Shown: positions 40,049-50,613, counted from the stretch's first letter. The stretch: 64,000 nucleotides of DNA from Flavobacterium kayseriense (GCF_014305095.1 NZ_JACRUI010000002.1:528282-592281); one strand, 5' to 3'. Translations and numbers: made by a program. Notes: generated from the letters alone by a model not told the origin.

Positions 40049-43000
40049 ATGAAACTAAAGTTCAATGGAATCTTAGTGCTATTACTAGTACTTGTAGCGC
40101 AATTAACATTTGCGCAAGAAAGAACCGTTACTGGTGTTGTTTCTGATGAATCAGGCATGCCAATACCCGGCGTAAGTGTATTATTGAAAGGAACTACTTC
40201 AGGAACACAAACTGATTTTGATGGTAAATTTGCTATTAAAGCATCTCCAACACAAGTTTTACTTTTTAGCTATATAGGGCTAAAGACACAGGAAGTAAAA
40301 GCTACTTCTTCATTAATAAACATCAAAATGATAAGTAGCGCGTTGGAACTTGAAGGAGTTACTATTAACGTTTTAGGTATTGAAGTTAAGAAAAATGAAG
40401 CAGCCTCAGCATTCTCAAAAGTAAAGGGTGATGTACTTACCAATTCAGGTGAAACATCTTTATTAAAAGGATTGTCTGCTAAAGCATCAGGAGTAAGTAT
40501 TGTCTCTAACTCTGGAGATCCAGGATCAGGAGCTTATGTACAAATTAGAGGTCAAAACTCTATTACAGGCTCTACACAACCTTTATATGTTATAGATGGT
40601 ATTCCAGTATCTAGCGATGAGATTGGAAGCGGAGTAGATGGTGTAGGTCAACAAAGTAGAATGAATGACATCAACCCTAATGATATCGAATCCGTAAAAG
40701 TGCTCAAAGGAGCTTCTGCTGCAGCGTTATGGGGATACAGAGCATCAAATGGGGTGGTTTTAATAACTACTAAAAAAGGAAAAAAAGGAAAAATATCTGT
40801 AGACATTAACTCTAGTGTGTCTTTTGACAAAGTTAATATCAAATTCAAAACTCAGGATATCTATGGCCAAGGTACAGGTGGTGTTTGGAGCGGAGCTTCA
40901 AACAGAGCAGGTTCGTTTGGGGATAAAATCTCCACAAGGTCAGGTGCTTCCGACGTATTCAATACATCGGGGCAATCTTTTGTTTCTGACAGAGGAAATA
41001 CAATTTTCCCAATAACAACTAAAAACAGCACTGCTAATTTTAATGATTCAAATTACGATGCAGTGATAAATAACGGGCAATCATTGAATAACCACGTAGC
41101 TATAAGTGGTGGTAGCGAAACCACAAGTTTCTACTTAGGATTAGGTAGTAATGTTCAAGAAGGAATTGTCAGAGGGTCTGATTACGAAAGAACGAGTGTT
41201 GATTTTACATCTGACTCAAAAATAGGTGATAAACTTTCATTTAAAAGCAAGTTTAGTTACTCTTCAAGCAATTCAAACAGAGTACAGACAGGGTCTAATT
41301 TATCAGGATTGTTTTTAGGACTTTACCGTAATCCTGCTGATTTTGACATCACCGACTACAAAGGTACAAGCTTCGTTAATGGAGTTCCTTCGCTAAATAG
41401 CCACAGAGCATATAGACAAGCAGTAGGGACCACCGCAGCAGACAGAAATCCTAGCTACAATAACCCTTTGTGGACTACAGACGTTCAAAAAAATCCAAAT
41501 ACAGTTGAAAGATATATTGCAGGATTCGAAATAAAGCAAGAGGTAACAAATTGGATGACACTACTTGGGAGACTTGGATTAGATGGATACTCTGATAAAA
41601 GAATCAGTATGTTCCCAATGAATTCATCGGAAAATGGAGGAAATGGATTCGCTACTGAAAGTGTTACCGACTTTAAATCGTACAACGTTGACATTATTGC
41701 ATTGGGCGATTTACAAATCAATGACGATATAGGATTGAATTACCTTACGGGTATTAACTTTTCATCAAGTGAATACGATCAAAGAGGAGGAACTTATAAA
41801 AATTTCTTGATTGACAACAACGCTTTTTCTTACGACAATGCATTAATCCTTGACAAAACAACATTTTTAGACAGAAGATACTCTAAACTCAGTGGAGCTT
41901 ATTTCTCTACAGCATTTGATTACAAGAACTATTTATATTTAACTGTTGGAGGACGACTAGAAACTTCTTCGACTTATAGCCCTTCCTTAAAGTCTTATTT
42001 TTATCCTACTGCAGAGGTAGCGTATAAGTTCACAAATAACATGAGTAGTGAGATATTGACTAACGGTAAATTAAGAGCTACTTTTGGTCAAATCGCGTCT
42101 ATCCCTAGAGCATATGCAGGAAGCACTTATTTCAATTCTGCAGCAGGCTTAGAGGGTTATGGCCCAGCTTATGACTCAGGAGCTTATAATGGTTCTTTTC
42201 AAAGATCAGCAAGTAGAGGAAATCCAAACCTAAAACCAGAAATCAAAACGGAAGTAGAATTTGGAGCAGATTTAGAATTCTTTAATAGAATTACAATTAA
42301 CGCAACCTTTTACTCAAATGAGACAAAAGATTTACTTGTTGACGTACCTTTAAATGGCTCATCAACATTCGGTAGTCTTTATGGAAATTTCGCTACAATC
42401 GAAAATAAAGGATTTGAAATTGAATTTGACGCTAACTTACTATCTTCTAACTCTCCTATCAAATGGAATGTATTTGGTAACTGGAGCAGAAACAGAAATA
42501 AAGTAACTGAACTACAAGGAACAGAATCACTATTCCTAGATGGTTTTGCGGGATCATCATCACGTGCAGTTTTAGGACAACCACTAGGAGTCTTGTGGGG
42601 TGGTAAATTTGCAACAGATACTAATGGAACACTAATTCTTGACTCAAATGGGTTTCCAACAGTAGCACCAATTGAAGGCGTTATAGGGGATCCTAATCCA
42701 AATTGGAGAGGTGCCATTGGAACATCAATTAGTTTCAAAAACGTAACTCTTAGTACCCTTTTCGACGCTTCTATAGGAGGTCAACTTTGGGATGGTACAA
42801 ATGGAGCTTTAAATAACTTCGGTAAAACCTTAGAATCAGCAAACGAAGTTACACTTACAAGTCCAACTACAAACTACAACGGAGCTGTCATTCCTGCAGG
42901 AACTGTAAGAGGTAACTTAAGAGATTTTGGTGCTGGAAACGTATTACTAGATGAATCTTGGTACACACAATTAGGAGGAGGATTTGGACCGGTTAGTGAA

Positions 43001-43261
43001 CAATTCGTAAAATCAGCTTCATGGGTTAAGTGGAGAGAATTAAGCTTATCCTATCTTTTAAAATTTAAAAAAGAGAACATCGGAATTGAGAGCATAACTT
43101 TTACCGGGACAGGAAGAAATTTATGGTTATGGACTGAAGACAAAACTTTAGGACAAGATCCTGAAACAAATCTTACAGGAGGATCAAACGGAAGAGGGCT
43201 GCAATACTTTAATAGTCCAAACTCTAAGTCTCTAATCTTTAGTGTAAATTTAAAATTCTAA
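40049..43261 (+). CDS. susC: SusC/RagA-family TonB-dependent outer-membrane transporter
   Basis: Outer-membrane importer of 1070 residues. A signal peptide ends near LTFAQ (residue ~23). A carboxypeptidase-regulatory-like domain follows (RTVTGVVSDESGMPIPGVSV, ~25-105), then the TonB plug (~120-240, ending in GVVLITTKKGKKGK), then a 22-strand barrel ending in SVNLKF. Four bases downstream is its SusD partner, the usual pair that captures and imports a polymeric nutrient. The pair has no neighbouring glycoside hydrolase, peptidase, sigma/anti-sigma or sensor gene, so the substrate cannot be inferred. The loops show no clear clue either. Confidence 0.93.
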   Translation: MKLKFNGILVLLLVLVAQLTFAQERTVTGVVSDESGMPIPGVSVLLKGTTSGTQTDFDGKFAIKASPTQVLLFSYIGLKTQEVKATSSLINIKMISSALELEGVTINVLGIEVKKNEAASAFSKVKGDVLTNSGETSLLKGLSAKASGVSIVSNSGDPGSGAYVQIRGQNSITGSTQPLYVIDGIPVSSDEIGSGVDGVGQQSRMNDINPNDIESVKVLKGASAAALWGYRASNGVVLITTKKGKKGKISVDINSSVSFDKVNIKFKTQDIYGQGTGGVWSGASNRAGSFGDKISTRSGASDVFNTSGQSFVSDRGNTIFPITTKNSTANFNDSNYDAVINNGQSLNNHVAISGGSETTSFYLGLGSNVQEGIVRGSDYERTSVDFTSDSKIGDKLSFKSKFSYSSSNSNRVQTGSNLSGLFLGLYRNPADFDITDYKGTSFVNGVPSLNSHRAYRQAVGTTAADRNPSYNNPLWTTDVQKNPNTVERYIAGFEIKQEVTNWMTLLGRLGLDGYSDKRISMFPMNSSENGGNGFATESVTDFKSYNVDIIALGDLQINDDIGLNYLTGINFSSSEYDQRGGTYKNFLIDNNAFSYDNALILDKTTFLDRRYSKLSGAYFSTAFDYKNYLYLTVGGRLETSSTYSPSLKSYFYPTAEVAYKFTNNMSSEILTNGKLRATFGQIASIPRAYAGSTYFNSAAGLEGYGPAYDSGAYNGSFQRSASRGNPNLKPEIKTEVEFGADLEFFNRITINATFYSNETKDLLVDVPLNGSSTFGSLYGNFATIENKGFEIEFDANLLSSNSPIKWNVFGNWSRNRNKVTELQGTESLFLDGFAGSSSRAVLGQPLGVLWGGKFATDTNGTLILDSNGFPTVAPIEGVIGDPNPNWRGAIGTSISFKNVTLSTLFDASIGGQLWDGTNGALNNFGKTLESANEVTLTSPTTNYNGAVIPAGTVRGNLRDFGAGNVLLDESWYTQLGGGFGPVSEQFVKSASWVKWRELSLSYLLKFKKENIGIESITFTGTGRNLWLWTEDKTLGQDPETNLTGGSNGRGLQYFNSPNSKSLIFSVNLKF

Positions 43262-43265
43262 GCAA

Positions 43266-44756
43266 ATGAAAAATATTAATATAAAATTAGTAGCACTCTG
43301 TACAGTACTTGCTACAATAGTTGGTTGCACAAGTTATGTGGATGACTTGAATGTTGATCCTGACAATTTACTCGATTCTGATGCAAAAAACCTTTTTCAA
43401 GGGGTTTTACTAGCAAATCAATTTTTTCAAACTAGCTCTAACACTAGAGACGTAATGATTTGGTTGAACCAAGCTAATGGAGAAGACAGGCAGTATGTTG
43501 CATTAAACAACTGGAACAATTCAGCAGCCTCTTCTTTTGATGATAGCTGGAATAATGCCTATGTTAATACTATAACACAGGCAAAAATCACCTCTTCTAA
43601 AGCACTAGTTGAAGGTAGCCCGAGATTAGCAGGAGCCGCACAAGTTATTGAGGCGCATTGTATAGGAACGGTTACTTCTCTTTGGGGAGATGTTCCCTAC
43701 TCTGAACTAGACATAACAGGAAACAATTTAACACCTAAATTTGATCCTCAAGCATCCGTATACACTAGTATTCAACTTTTACTTGATAAAGCAATCTTAA
43801 ACCTTCAAAAAACAACTGGACCGGTAATACCTGCGGACAAGGATATATACTACAATGGAGATGCTTCAAAATGGATCAAGCTTGCTTACTCATTGAAAGC
43901 TAGATATTATCTGCATACCAAGGAATATCCCCTTGCAAAAGATAATGCAATACTAGGCATAAACAATGCTGAGGATGATTTCAAAGCAAAATTTCAAAAT
44001 TCTTACCTTCAAAGTTTTAATCCTTTTTATTCTTTCTTGGTTTATGACAGAGATTCGTATATGTCAGGAGATAGCTATGCAGCGCGTCTATTAGATCCGA
44101 CTGCCACACTATACAGAGGAAATGCTAAAACGAATGAATCTGCACGATTTGCTTTTACGTACTTAGGTGATGATAACGCAGAGTATTTTTCTCCTTATGG
44201 GCTAAATATTTATGGTTCTGATTATGCTTTTTCTAATGGGAAATTCGGAAGTGATTCCGCAATACCACTTATTACTTACGGAGAAATGCTTTTAATTATT
44301 GCTGAAGTAGATGGAAGAGTTTCTTTCAATACTGGTTTAGCTTCATATAACAATTATAGAGCATTATTGAATACTGGATACTCAATAGGTATAAATAATT
44401 CAGGCTATGCTCTTTTTAACTATGACTTAGATGTTGAAGTGGTACAGCCATTTAAATATGAAGCATATATAGCAGATGACTTCCTTGCAGGCGGCATAGA
44501 GAATCCTTCGCCAAGTATTTCTCAGCAAAATGCACTATTAAGAGAAATATTTCAAGAAAGATACATCTACTTCATGGGGACTTATGAAACGTTAAACGAT
44601 TTTGGAAGATCAAATAACATGGCTAACATTCAATTAAAGCCCGGATATGCAGGTACGCCGCAAAGATTACTTTATCCGCAGGTAGAAGTGAATGCCAATC
44701 CAAATACACCAAACCCGATACCAAAAATAACGGTAAAAACATCAGTACATAACTAG
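43266..44756 (+). CDS. susD: SusD/RagB-family nutrient-binding lipoprotein
   Basis: Surface lipoprotein of 496 residues acting as the lid of the SusC channel. The signal peptide ends in the lipobox TIVGC (Cys21). The helical TPR-like fold is suggested by segments such as AAQVIEAHCIGTVTSLWGDV and WIKLAYSLKARYYLHTKEYP, which fit the SusD-like_2 subgroup. It overlaps nothing and starts 4 bases after susC. A terminator follows at 44781. Confidence 0.9.
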   Translation: MKNINIKLVALCTVLATIVGCTSYVDDLNVDPDNLLDSDAKNLFQGVLLANQFFQTSSNTRDVMIWLNQANGEDRQYVALNNWNNSAASSFDDSWNNAYVNTITQAKITSSKALVEGSPRLAGAAQVIEAHCIGTVTSLWGDVPYSELDITGNNLTPKFDPQASVYTSIQLLLDKAILNLQKTTGPVIPADKDIYYNGDASKWIKLAYSLKARYYLHTKEYPLAKDNAILGINNAEDDFKAKFQNSYLQSFNPFYSFLVYDRDSYMSGDSYAARLLDPTATLYRGNAKTNESARFAFTYLGDDNAEYFSPYGLNIYGSDYAFSNGKFGSDSAIPLITYGEMLLIIAEVDGRVSFNTGLASYNNYRALLNTGYSIGINNSGYALFNYDLDVEVVQPFKYEAYIADDFLAGGIENPSPSISQQNALLREIFQERYIYFMGTYETLNDFGRSNNMANIQLKPGYAGTPQRLLYPQVEVNANPNTPNPIPKITVKTSVHN

Positions 44757-44780
44757 TTAATATTCGTATCAAAATTAAAA

Positions 44781-44810
44781 CCATCAGTTAACACTGATGG
44801 TTTTTTTTTA
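44781..44810 (+). terminator. Terminator of the first SusC/SusD pair
   Basis: An 8-bp stem CCATCAGT (44781-44788) with ACTGATGG (44793-44800), a 4-base loop and nine T. The rlmB promoter box starts one base after the T-run. Confidence 0.9.
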
Positions 44811-44818
44811 TATCTTTG
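44811..44818 (+). promoter_or_regulatory. Putative promoter -7 box of rlmB
   Basis: TATCTTTG, an exact TAnnTTTG match only 4 bases before the rlmB ATG, implying a leaderless or nearly leaderless transcript. The upstream sequence where a -33 box would lie is the terminator stem and T-run. Confidence 0.55.
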
Positions 44819-44822
44819 CGGC

Positions 44823-45557
44823 ATGGAAAAAGAACATCAAATTTTTGGGATTAGAGCTATAATTGAAGCAATCCAAGCAGGAAGCACTGTGGACAAAGTG
44901 TACATACAAAAAGAAGCAAGTGGTGAATTAATGAAAGACTTGATGAAAGTCATGAAAAGAGCCAACATTAACTTCTCCTACGTTCCTGTTGAAAAACTAA
45001 ATCGCCTTACTCCTAATAACCATCAAGGTGCTGTAGCGAGCATCTCTCCTATTTCATTTTTCGACTTAGAAACTTTAATAAATGCGGTAGTTGAAAACGG
45101 TAAAAAACCATTATTCTTGGTATTAGACCAAATATCTGATGCAAGAAATTTTGGAGCTATCATAAGAACAGCAGAGTGCACTGGAGTTAATGGTATAATT
45201 GTTCAAAAAGCTGGCTCAGCTCCTGTCAATGGCGACACCGTAAAAACTTCTGCCGGAGCAGTATTTAACATTCCTATTTGCAAAGTAGAACATATAAAAG
45301 ATGCTATTTTTTTACTACAAGCAAGCGGCATCAAAACGGTAGCAGCAACAGAAAAAACAGACCAAAATATTTATGATATTTCCCTTAATGAACCCGTGGC
45401 CATCATTATGGGATCTGAAGACCGAGGAGTTAATCCATCTGTTCTAAAAATTGTAGACGAAAAAGCTAAACTTCCTATGTTTGGGACTATAGGATCGCTA
45501 AACGTATCAGTAGCCTGTGGAGCTTTTTTGTATGAAGCAGTAAGACAGCGCAATTAG
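44823..45557 (+). CDS. rlmB: 23S rRNA (guanosine-2'-O-)-methyltransferase RlmB
   Basis: SPOUT-class methyltransferase of 244 residues that modifies G2251 (E. coli numbering) in the P loop of 23S rRNA. The small substrate-binding domain starts at EHQIFGIRAIIEAI. The catalytic domain shows motif 1 ARNFGAIIRTAE, motif 2 IIMGSEDRGVNPSVL and motif 3 IGSLNVSVACGAFLYEA, whose knot binds S-adenosylmethionine. The gene lies between two SusC/SusD pairs but has its own promoter and terminator, so it is functionally independent. Confidence 0.93.
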   Translation: MEKEHQIFGIRAIIEAIQAGSTVDKVYIQKEASGELMKDLMKVMKRANINFSYVPVEKLNRLTPNNHQGAVASISPISFFDLETLINAVVENGKKPLFLVLDQISDARNFGAIIRTAECTGVNGIIVQKAGSAPVNGDTVKTSAGAVFNIPICKVEHIKDAIFLLQASGIKTVAATEKTDQNIYDISLNEPVAIIMGSEDRGVNPSVLKIVDEKAKLPMFGTIGSLNVSVACGAFLYEAVRQRN

Positions 45558-45576
45558 GTTACTAATCATAAAAATT

Positions 45577-45619
45577 AAAAAAGGGGAAACAATTTAAATA
45601 TTGCTTCCCCTTTTTTTTG
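45577..45619 (+). terminator. Terminator of rlmB
   Basis: The stem AAGGGGAA-CAAT with ATTG-TTCCCCTT (45581-45612, one bulged mismatch) is followed by a run of eight T. About 20 bases after the rlmB stop. Confidence 0.85.
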
Positions 45620-45842
45620 TCGTCATATCTAAAAACGGAGTAATACGGAGCTAAAAAATAACGTACTTACTAGAAAGCACAGAGTATGGCATCTCATTTT
45701 AGACAAACTATTAACATCAAAATTATAATATTCACAAAATTACTGACTGATATGAAAAAAATTATTAATAAACAACAGTTCACGCATGATTATATTTAAC
45801 TTTTAATTAAGATATTTACACCCTAATTTAATTTAACTATCA

Positions 45843-48800
45843 ATGAAACTAAGATTTAAACAAATTTTAGTGCTATTAGTAGCACTGGTAGCGCAATTCA
45901 CCATCGCGCAAGAAAGGACAGTGAGCGGAACTGTCACCGACAATTCAGGCTTACCGCTTCCGGGAGCAAGTGTCCTTATTAAGGGAACACAAAAAGGAAC
46001 TCAGACTGATTTTGATGGAAAATACGCTATTAAGGCGTCAGCATCTGACATTCTAGTTTTTAGTTTCGTGGGGACAGAAACACAAGAAGTTAAAGCCACA
46101 AATACAGTGGCTAATGTTAAAATGAAGAATTCTTCACAATCACTCGATGAAGTTGTGGTCGTGGGTTATGGAACACAAAAGAAAAAAGATGTAACAGGTT
46201 CCATCACATCCATTAAAGGAAGTGCTATTGCTAATTTAGCTACGCCAAGTTTTGAATCTCAACTTGCTGGTAGAGCTGCGGGAGTGCAGGTTACAACTAA
46301 CTCGGGAGTTTTAGGTCAAGCACCTGTTATTCGTATACGTGGAGTTGGGTCTATCTCTTCTGGAACTTTCCCTTTAGTTGTGGTTGACGGAGTACCTATT
46401 TTCACTGGTGATGTAGGAGGATATGCTAATACAAATGCATTAGGAGATATTAATCCTGCTGATATCGAATCAACAGAAGTTTTAAAAGATGGATCAGCAA
46501 CAGCTATCTACGGATCTAGAGCTGCAAACGGGGTAATTTTAATTACAACAAAAAAAGGTAAAGGTGGTAGATTTACAGCAAACTACAACACCTACATTGG
46601 TTCTTTGCAACCAATAAAATTCCTAGATTTACTTAAAACACCGGATTTCATTACAATTTCAAACGAGAAAAGAAGTAACAGAGGGGTTTCAGCATGGGCT
46701 AACGGAACTGCATTTGATACGGATTGGCAAAAAGCTGTTCTTAGATCAAGTGCGTTGCAAATAGATCACAACTTATCATTATCTGGATCTACAGATAAAA
46801 CGAGTTACTACTTCTCGTTAGGTTACAACAATCAAGAAGGTGTTGCATTAGCTAATGAGCAAACGAGATATAATGTAAGAGCTAATGTTGATCAAAAGAT
46901 CAAACCTTGGTTAACAATAGGAACAAATATTGCCGTTTCTAGAACTACAAACACAGGACTAAATGTAGGTACAAACAGTTTGTCAGGATTGATGTTTAAT
47001 GCCGCAAGACAATTACCAAACACACCTATTTATGATGCAGCAAATCCAACTGGTTACAACATAAGTGGACCATCTGTTGGACAAGCAGAAAATTTTTCAA
47101 TAATTGCAAATAACATCCCAAACATTAGATATGTTTTAGACAATAATGTTTTGCGTTCTAAAATAGATAGAACTCTAGCAAGCGTATACGCTAATTTTAG
47201 ATTATCGAACAGCTTAAACTTTAAGACACAGGCAAGTGTAGATGCAATTGGAACTGAAGGATTTACATACTTAAACCCGATCAATGGAGACGGAGTTGGA
47301 GTAGCGGGATTAATTCGTAATGACTTTTCTAATTTAACTCGTTGGAATGTACAAAACGTTTTATCTTACAATAAAACATTTGGAGAATCTCATAACGTTT
47401 CAGCAACAGGAATTTACGAAGCACAACAACAAAGAGTAAGTAACTTTTTTGCAGGTGGTAATGGATTATCATCAACTTTCTTTAATCAAAATGTGATATC
47501 TGGTTCTTACACTACTCCTATTTCAGGAGGTTCATTGTCAGAAAATGGTATTATATCTTATGCTGCTAGATTAAACTACAACTTTAAAGAGAAATATTTC
47601 ATACAAGGATCGATTCGTACAGATGGAATTTCTTCATTACCTACAGCAAATAAATGGGGAACTTTCCCAGGGGTATCTGCAGGATGGACTGTAAGCAAAG
47701 AATCATTTATGAAAGATATAGAGAATGTAGTATCTGACTTTAAATTGAGAGCTTCGTATGCTGAAGTTGGTAATGTTAACATAGGTAACTACCCTTATCT
47801 AGGATTGTACAATAATGCAAAATATGCAGACTACAACGGTATCGCTTACTCTCAAGCACAAAATGCACAGTTAAGATGGGAAACATCTTTAAAGACAGAT
47901 TACGGAGTTGATTTAAGTTTATTTAATAGTCGCTTAAAATTAACTTATGACTATTTCATAAATAATCAGAATGGCTTAATTTTAGCAGTACCACAACCAA
48001 TTTCTCTAGGTGTACCAGGAAACTCAATATCTCAAAACATAGGAGCTCTTAAAAACACTGGGCATGAAATATCAGCAGATTTTGATGCTGTTAGAGGAGA
48101 AAAATTCACTTGGAATATCAACGCAAATGTATCATTTGTCAAAAGTAAAGTAGTGACATTGGTTAATGGACAAGATATTTTAACTGGAGATAATTTACTT
48201 AGAGAAGGTGAATCTCCAAATGCGATTTTTGGATATAATTATTTCGGAGTGAATCCTGCAAACGGAAACCCCGTATATTATAAAAGTGATGGATCTTTAG
48301 TTCAAGGAAATATCGATACTCAATCCTACAGGGTTTACAACCCAGCTACTCCAGCTGATATCTCTGTTGCATCATCGTTAACGGCAGCAGATAAAAGTGT
48401 ATTAGGAAATGTATTACCTACATACTTTGGATCGATTATTAATACAATGAAATATAAAAATTTAGATTTCACATTTATGTTCCGTTTTAGTGGTGGAAAC
48501 AAAATTTTCAACTCTACAAGAAGAGAAGGTTTAGGACAAAACTTTAACAATAACAGTACTGAAATACTAGGTAGATGGCAAAGTGCTGCAAATCCTGGAG
48601 ATGGATGGACACCAAGGCTTAGAGATGACAGAGAGACTTTTATTAATATAAATCAAGCTTCAACAAGATTCTTAGAGAATGGTGACTTTATAAAATTAGA
48701 CAACATAACGCTTGGTTACAGTTTCGCAAGAAACTTTACAGACAAATTAAAAATTGATAAATTTAGATTGTACGTACAAGGTCAAAATCTACTGGTTATT

Positions 48801-48905
48801 ACCAAGTATAAAGGTTTAGATCCAGAGATGGAAATTCTAGGAGTGGATTTAAACGGAACTCCAAGATCGACAATATTTACGATGGGACTTAATGTTAGTT
48901 TCTAA
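45843..48905 (+). CDS. susC: SusC/RagA-family TonB-dependent outer-membrane transporter
   Basis: Second SusC-type importer, 1020 residues. The N-terminus is very close to that of the first one (MKLRFKQILVLLVALVAQ; GTQTDFDGKYAIKAS). The carboxypeptidase-regulatory-like domain is followed by the family hallmark DEVVVVGYGTQ (~101-111), a plug ending in NGVILITTKKGKGG, and a barrel ending in MGLNVSF. This is the canonical SusC arrangement, while the first copy has the variant GVTINVLGIE instead of EVVVVGYG. A SusD gene follows directly. No degradative enzyme or regulator is adjacent, so the substrate is unknown. Confidence 0.95.
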   Translation: MKLRFKQILVLLVALVAQFTIAQERTVSGTVTDNSGLPLPGASVLIKGTQKGTQTDFDGKYAIKASASDILVFSFVGTETQEVKATNTVANVKMKNSSQSLDEVVVVGYGTQKKKDVTGSITSIKGSAIANLATPSFESQLAGRAAGVQVTTNSGVLGQAPVIRIRGVGSISSGTFPLVVVDGVPIFTGDVGGYANTNALGDINPADIESTEVLKDGSATAIYGSRAANGVILITTKKGKGGRFTANYNTYIGSLQPIKFLDLLKTPDFITISNEKRSNRGVSAWANGTAFDTDWQKAVLRSSALQIDHNLSLSGSTDKTSYYFSLGYNNQEGVALANEQTRYNVRANVDQKIKPWLTIGTNIAVSRTTNTGLNVGTNSLSGLMFNAARQLPNTPIYDAANPTGYNISGPSVGQAENFSIIANNIPNIRYVLDNNVLRSKIDRTLASVYANFRLSNSLNFKTQASVDAIGTEGFTYLNPINGDGVGVAGLIRNDFSNLTRWNVQNVLSYNKTFGESHNVSATGIYEAQQQRVSNFFAGGNGLSSTFFNQNVISGSYTTPISGGSLSENGIISYAARLNYNFKEKYFIQGSIRTDGISSLPTANKWGTFPGVSAGWTVSKESFMKDIENVVSDFKLRASYAEVGNVNIGNYPYLGLYNNAKYADYNGIAYSQAQNAQLRWETSLKTDYGVDLSLFNSRLKLTYDYFINNQNGLILAVPQPISLGVPGNSISQNIGALKNTGHEISADFDAVRGEKFTWNINANVSFVKSKVVTLVNGQDILTGDNLLREGESPNAIFGYNYFGVNPANGNPVYYKSDGSLVQGNIDTQSYRVYNPATPADISVASSLTAADKSVLGNVLPTYFGSIINTMKYKNLDFTFMFRFSGGNKIFNSTRREGLGQNFNNNSTEILGRWQSAANPGDGWTPRLRDDRETFININQASTRFLENGDFIKLDNITLGYSFARNFTDKLKIDKFRLYVQGQNLLVITKYKGLDPEMEILGVDLNGTPRSTIFTMGLNVSF

Positions 48906-48921
48906 TTTAAAATTAAAAAAA

Positions 48922-50556
48922 ATGAAAAATAAAAATAAATTCATAAACAAATGGAGTCCAAGATTAATTGCTTCCATTTTTTTAACTACAATACTGCTCA
49001 CTTCATGTAGTGAAGAAAAAACAATAGAACTTGAGCCTTTTAACAGCATAGCAGAGGGAGTTGCATTTACTACACCTGAGTTAGTACAATTATCAGTAAC
49101 TGGTATGTACAACGCGGCCGCATTAGGAGACTATAATGGCGGAAATCCCCGAGGCTATATCTTTGGTGCTGCATTCGTGCAACAAGGAGACAATAGAGGT
49201 GAAGATGCGCTTAACTTAGCTACTTTTTATCAATTAACCTACACAGGGACTTATGACACTACTACTGCCAACAATACTTATTATTGGGCAGATGGATATC
49301 GTTTAATAAACAGAGCCAATATTATTATTGAAGGAGTGACAGCCGCACTACAAGCTGGTACGATTACTCAAGCGGTTGCAAATGATTACCTTGGGCAGGC
49401 CAAGTTTTTTAGAGCTATTGCACACCACGAAATCTTAATTCACCATGCTAGACCGTTTCAAGATAATGGAGGTAATAATCCTGGGATTCCTTACAGAGAA
49501 ATTCCTAATAATACAAAACCCAATATTGATTTAAGCTTGGCGCAAGGTAGAAATACGGTAGCTGAATGTTATACTAAAATTTTAAAAGACCTTGATGATG
49601 CGGAAACTTTAACTGCATCTAAAAGCGCTAGAGCGGGTACAGCTAAAATTGAGAGAATAACAAAAGAAGCTGCGATCGCATACAAAACTAGAGTATACTT
49701 GCATATGCGCAGATGGGACAAGGTAATCTCAGAAGGAGTTAAACTAAATGGACTGTATGCAATGGAGGCTAGTCCAAATACTCCTTTCTCAAATAACTTA
49801 GGCAACTCTGAGTCAATTTTCTCTCTAGCTCAAAGTGCAGTTAACAATCCTGGAGCAAACGGTGCATTAGCAAATATGTATCATCCTCCAGTTCCAGCTG
49901 CCACAAATGGTAGAGGTCTAGTAGCCATTAGCCCAATAATTTGGAGAAACTCAAGCTGGTTATCTGATGATAAACGTAGAGAAGAAGGAACTATGGTTGT
50001 AACAGGAGTAACTGGTTACTATCCTGGAACTAAATTTACTAAAAAGTATAAAGATGCTGTAAATAAGACTGACGCTTCACCGATTATCAGATATGCTGAA
50101 GTAGCATTAAACATGGCTGAAGCATACGCAAGAGAAAATGACATGATTAATGGTTTAGCAAGATTAAATTCAGTGCGTAACCGTTCACTAGCATTACCAG
50201 CGACACAAGCTTACACTTTAGCAACATTCGGACTTACAGACAATGTTGCATTATTAAGATCAGTTCTGACTGAAAGAAGAATTGAATTTGTAATGGAGGG
50301 ACGCAGATGGGCAGATATTAGCAGGTTGCAAAATGACAACCTTGCCCCTATTGTTGGTATACCTGCAAAGGTAGCAAATGGTGGTTTTTCAAGTCTAGCT
50401 CTTGCTACACCTGCTTATGCATTAGGAACACCTTACACTGGTGCATTAACTGTTAATGCAATTCCTTATACAGATTTTAAATTTATATGGCCAATACCGA
50501 TATTAGAAACTAATTCAAACCCAACTTTAAGAGCCCAACAAAATCCTGGCTATTAA
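48922..50556 (+). CDS. susD: SusD/RagB-family nutrient-binding lipoprotein
   Basis: Partner of the preceding SusC, 544 residues from the ATG at 48922. An earlier in-frame start overlapping susC is less likely, since it would precede the signal peptide with non-signal residues. The lipobox is LLTSC (Cys29). Typical SusD sequences are GQAKFFRAIAHHEILIHHAR, RYAEVALNMAEAYAREND and LTERRIEFVMEGRRWADISR near the C-terminus. A terminator follows 20 bases after the stop. Confidence 0.93.
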   Translation: MKNKNKFINKWSPRLIASIFLTTILLTSCSEEKTIELEPFNSIAEGVAFTTPELVQLSVTGMYNAAALGDYNGGNPRGYIFGAAFVQQGDNRGEDALNLATFYQLTYTGTYDTTTANNTYYWADGYRLINRANIIIEGVTAALQAGTITQAVANDYLGQAKFFRAIAHHEILIHHARPFQDNGGNNPGIPYREIPNNTKPNIDLSLAQGRNTVAECYTKILKDLDDAETLTASKSARAGTAKIERITKEAAIAYKTRVYLHMRRWDKVISEGVKLNGLYAMEASPNTPFSNNLGNSESIFSLAQSAVNNPGANGALANMYHPPVPAATNGRGLVAISPIIWRNSSWLSDDKRREEGTMVVTGVTGYYPGTKFTKKYKDAVNKTDASPIIRYAEVALNMAEAYARENDMINGLARLNSVRNRSLALPATQAYTLATFGLTDNVALLRSVLTERRIEFVMEGRRWADISRLQNDNLAPIVGIPAKVANGGFSSLALATPAYALGTPYTGALTVNAIPYTDFKFIWPIPILETNSNPTLRAQQNPGY

Positions 50557-50576
50557 ATTGATTCGTTAAATAGTAT

Positions 50577-50613
50577 AAAAACCGTCTAAATTAAATTTTA
50601 GACGGTTTTTTTT
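50577..50613 (+). terminator. Terminator of the second SusC/SusD pair
   Basis: A 9-bp stem CCGTCTAAA (50582-50590) with TTTAGACGG (50597-50605) around a 6-base loop, with a following T-run. Confidence 0.9.
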
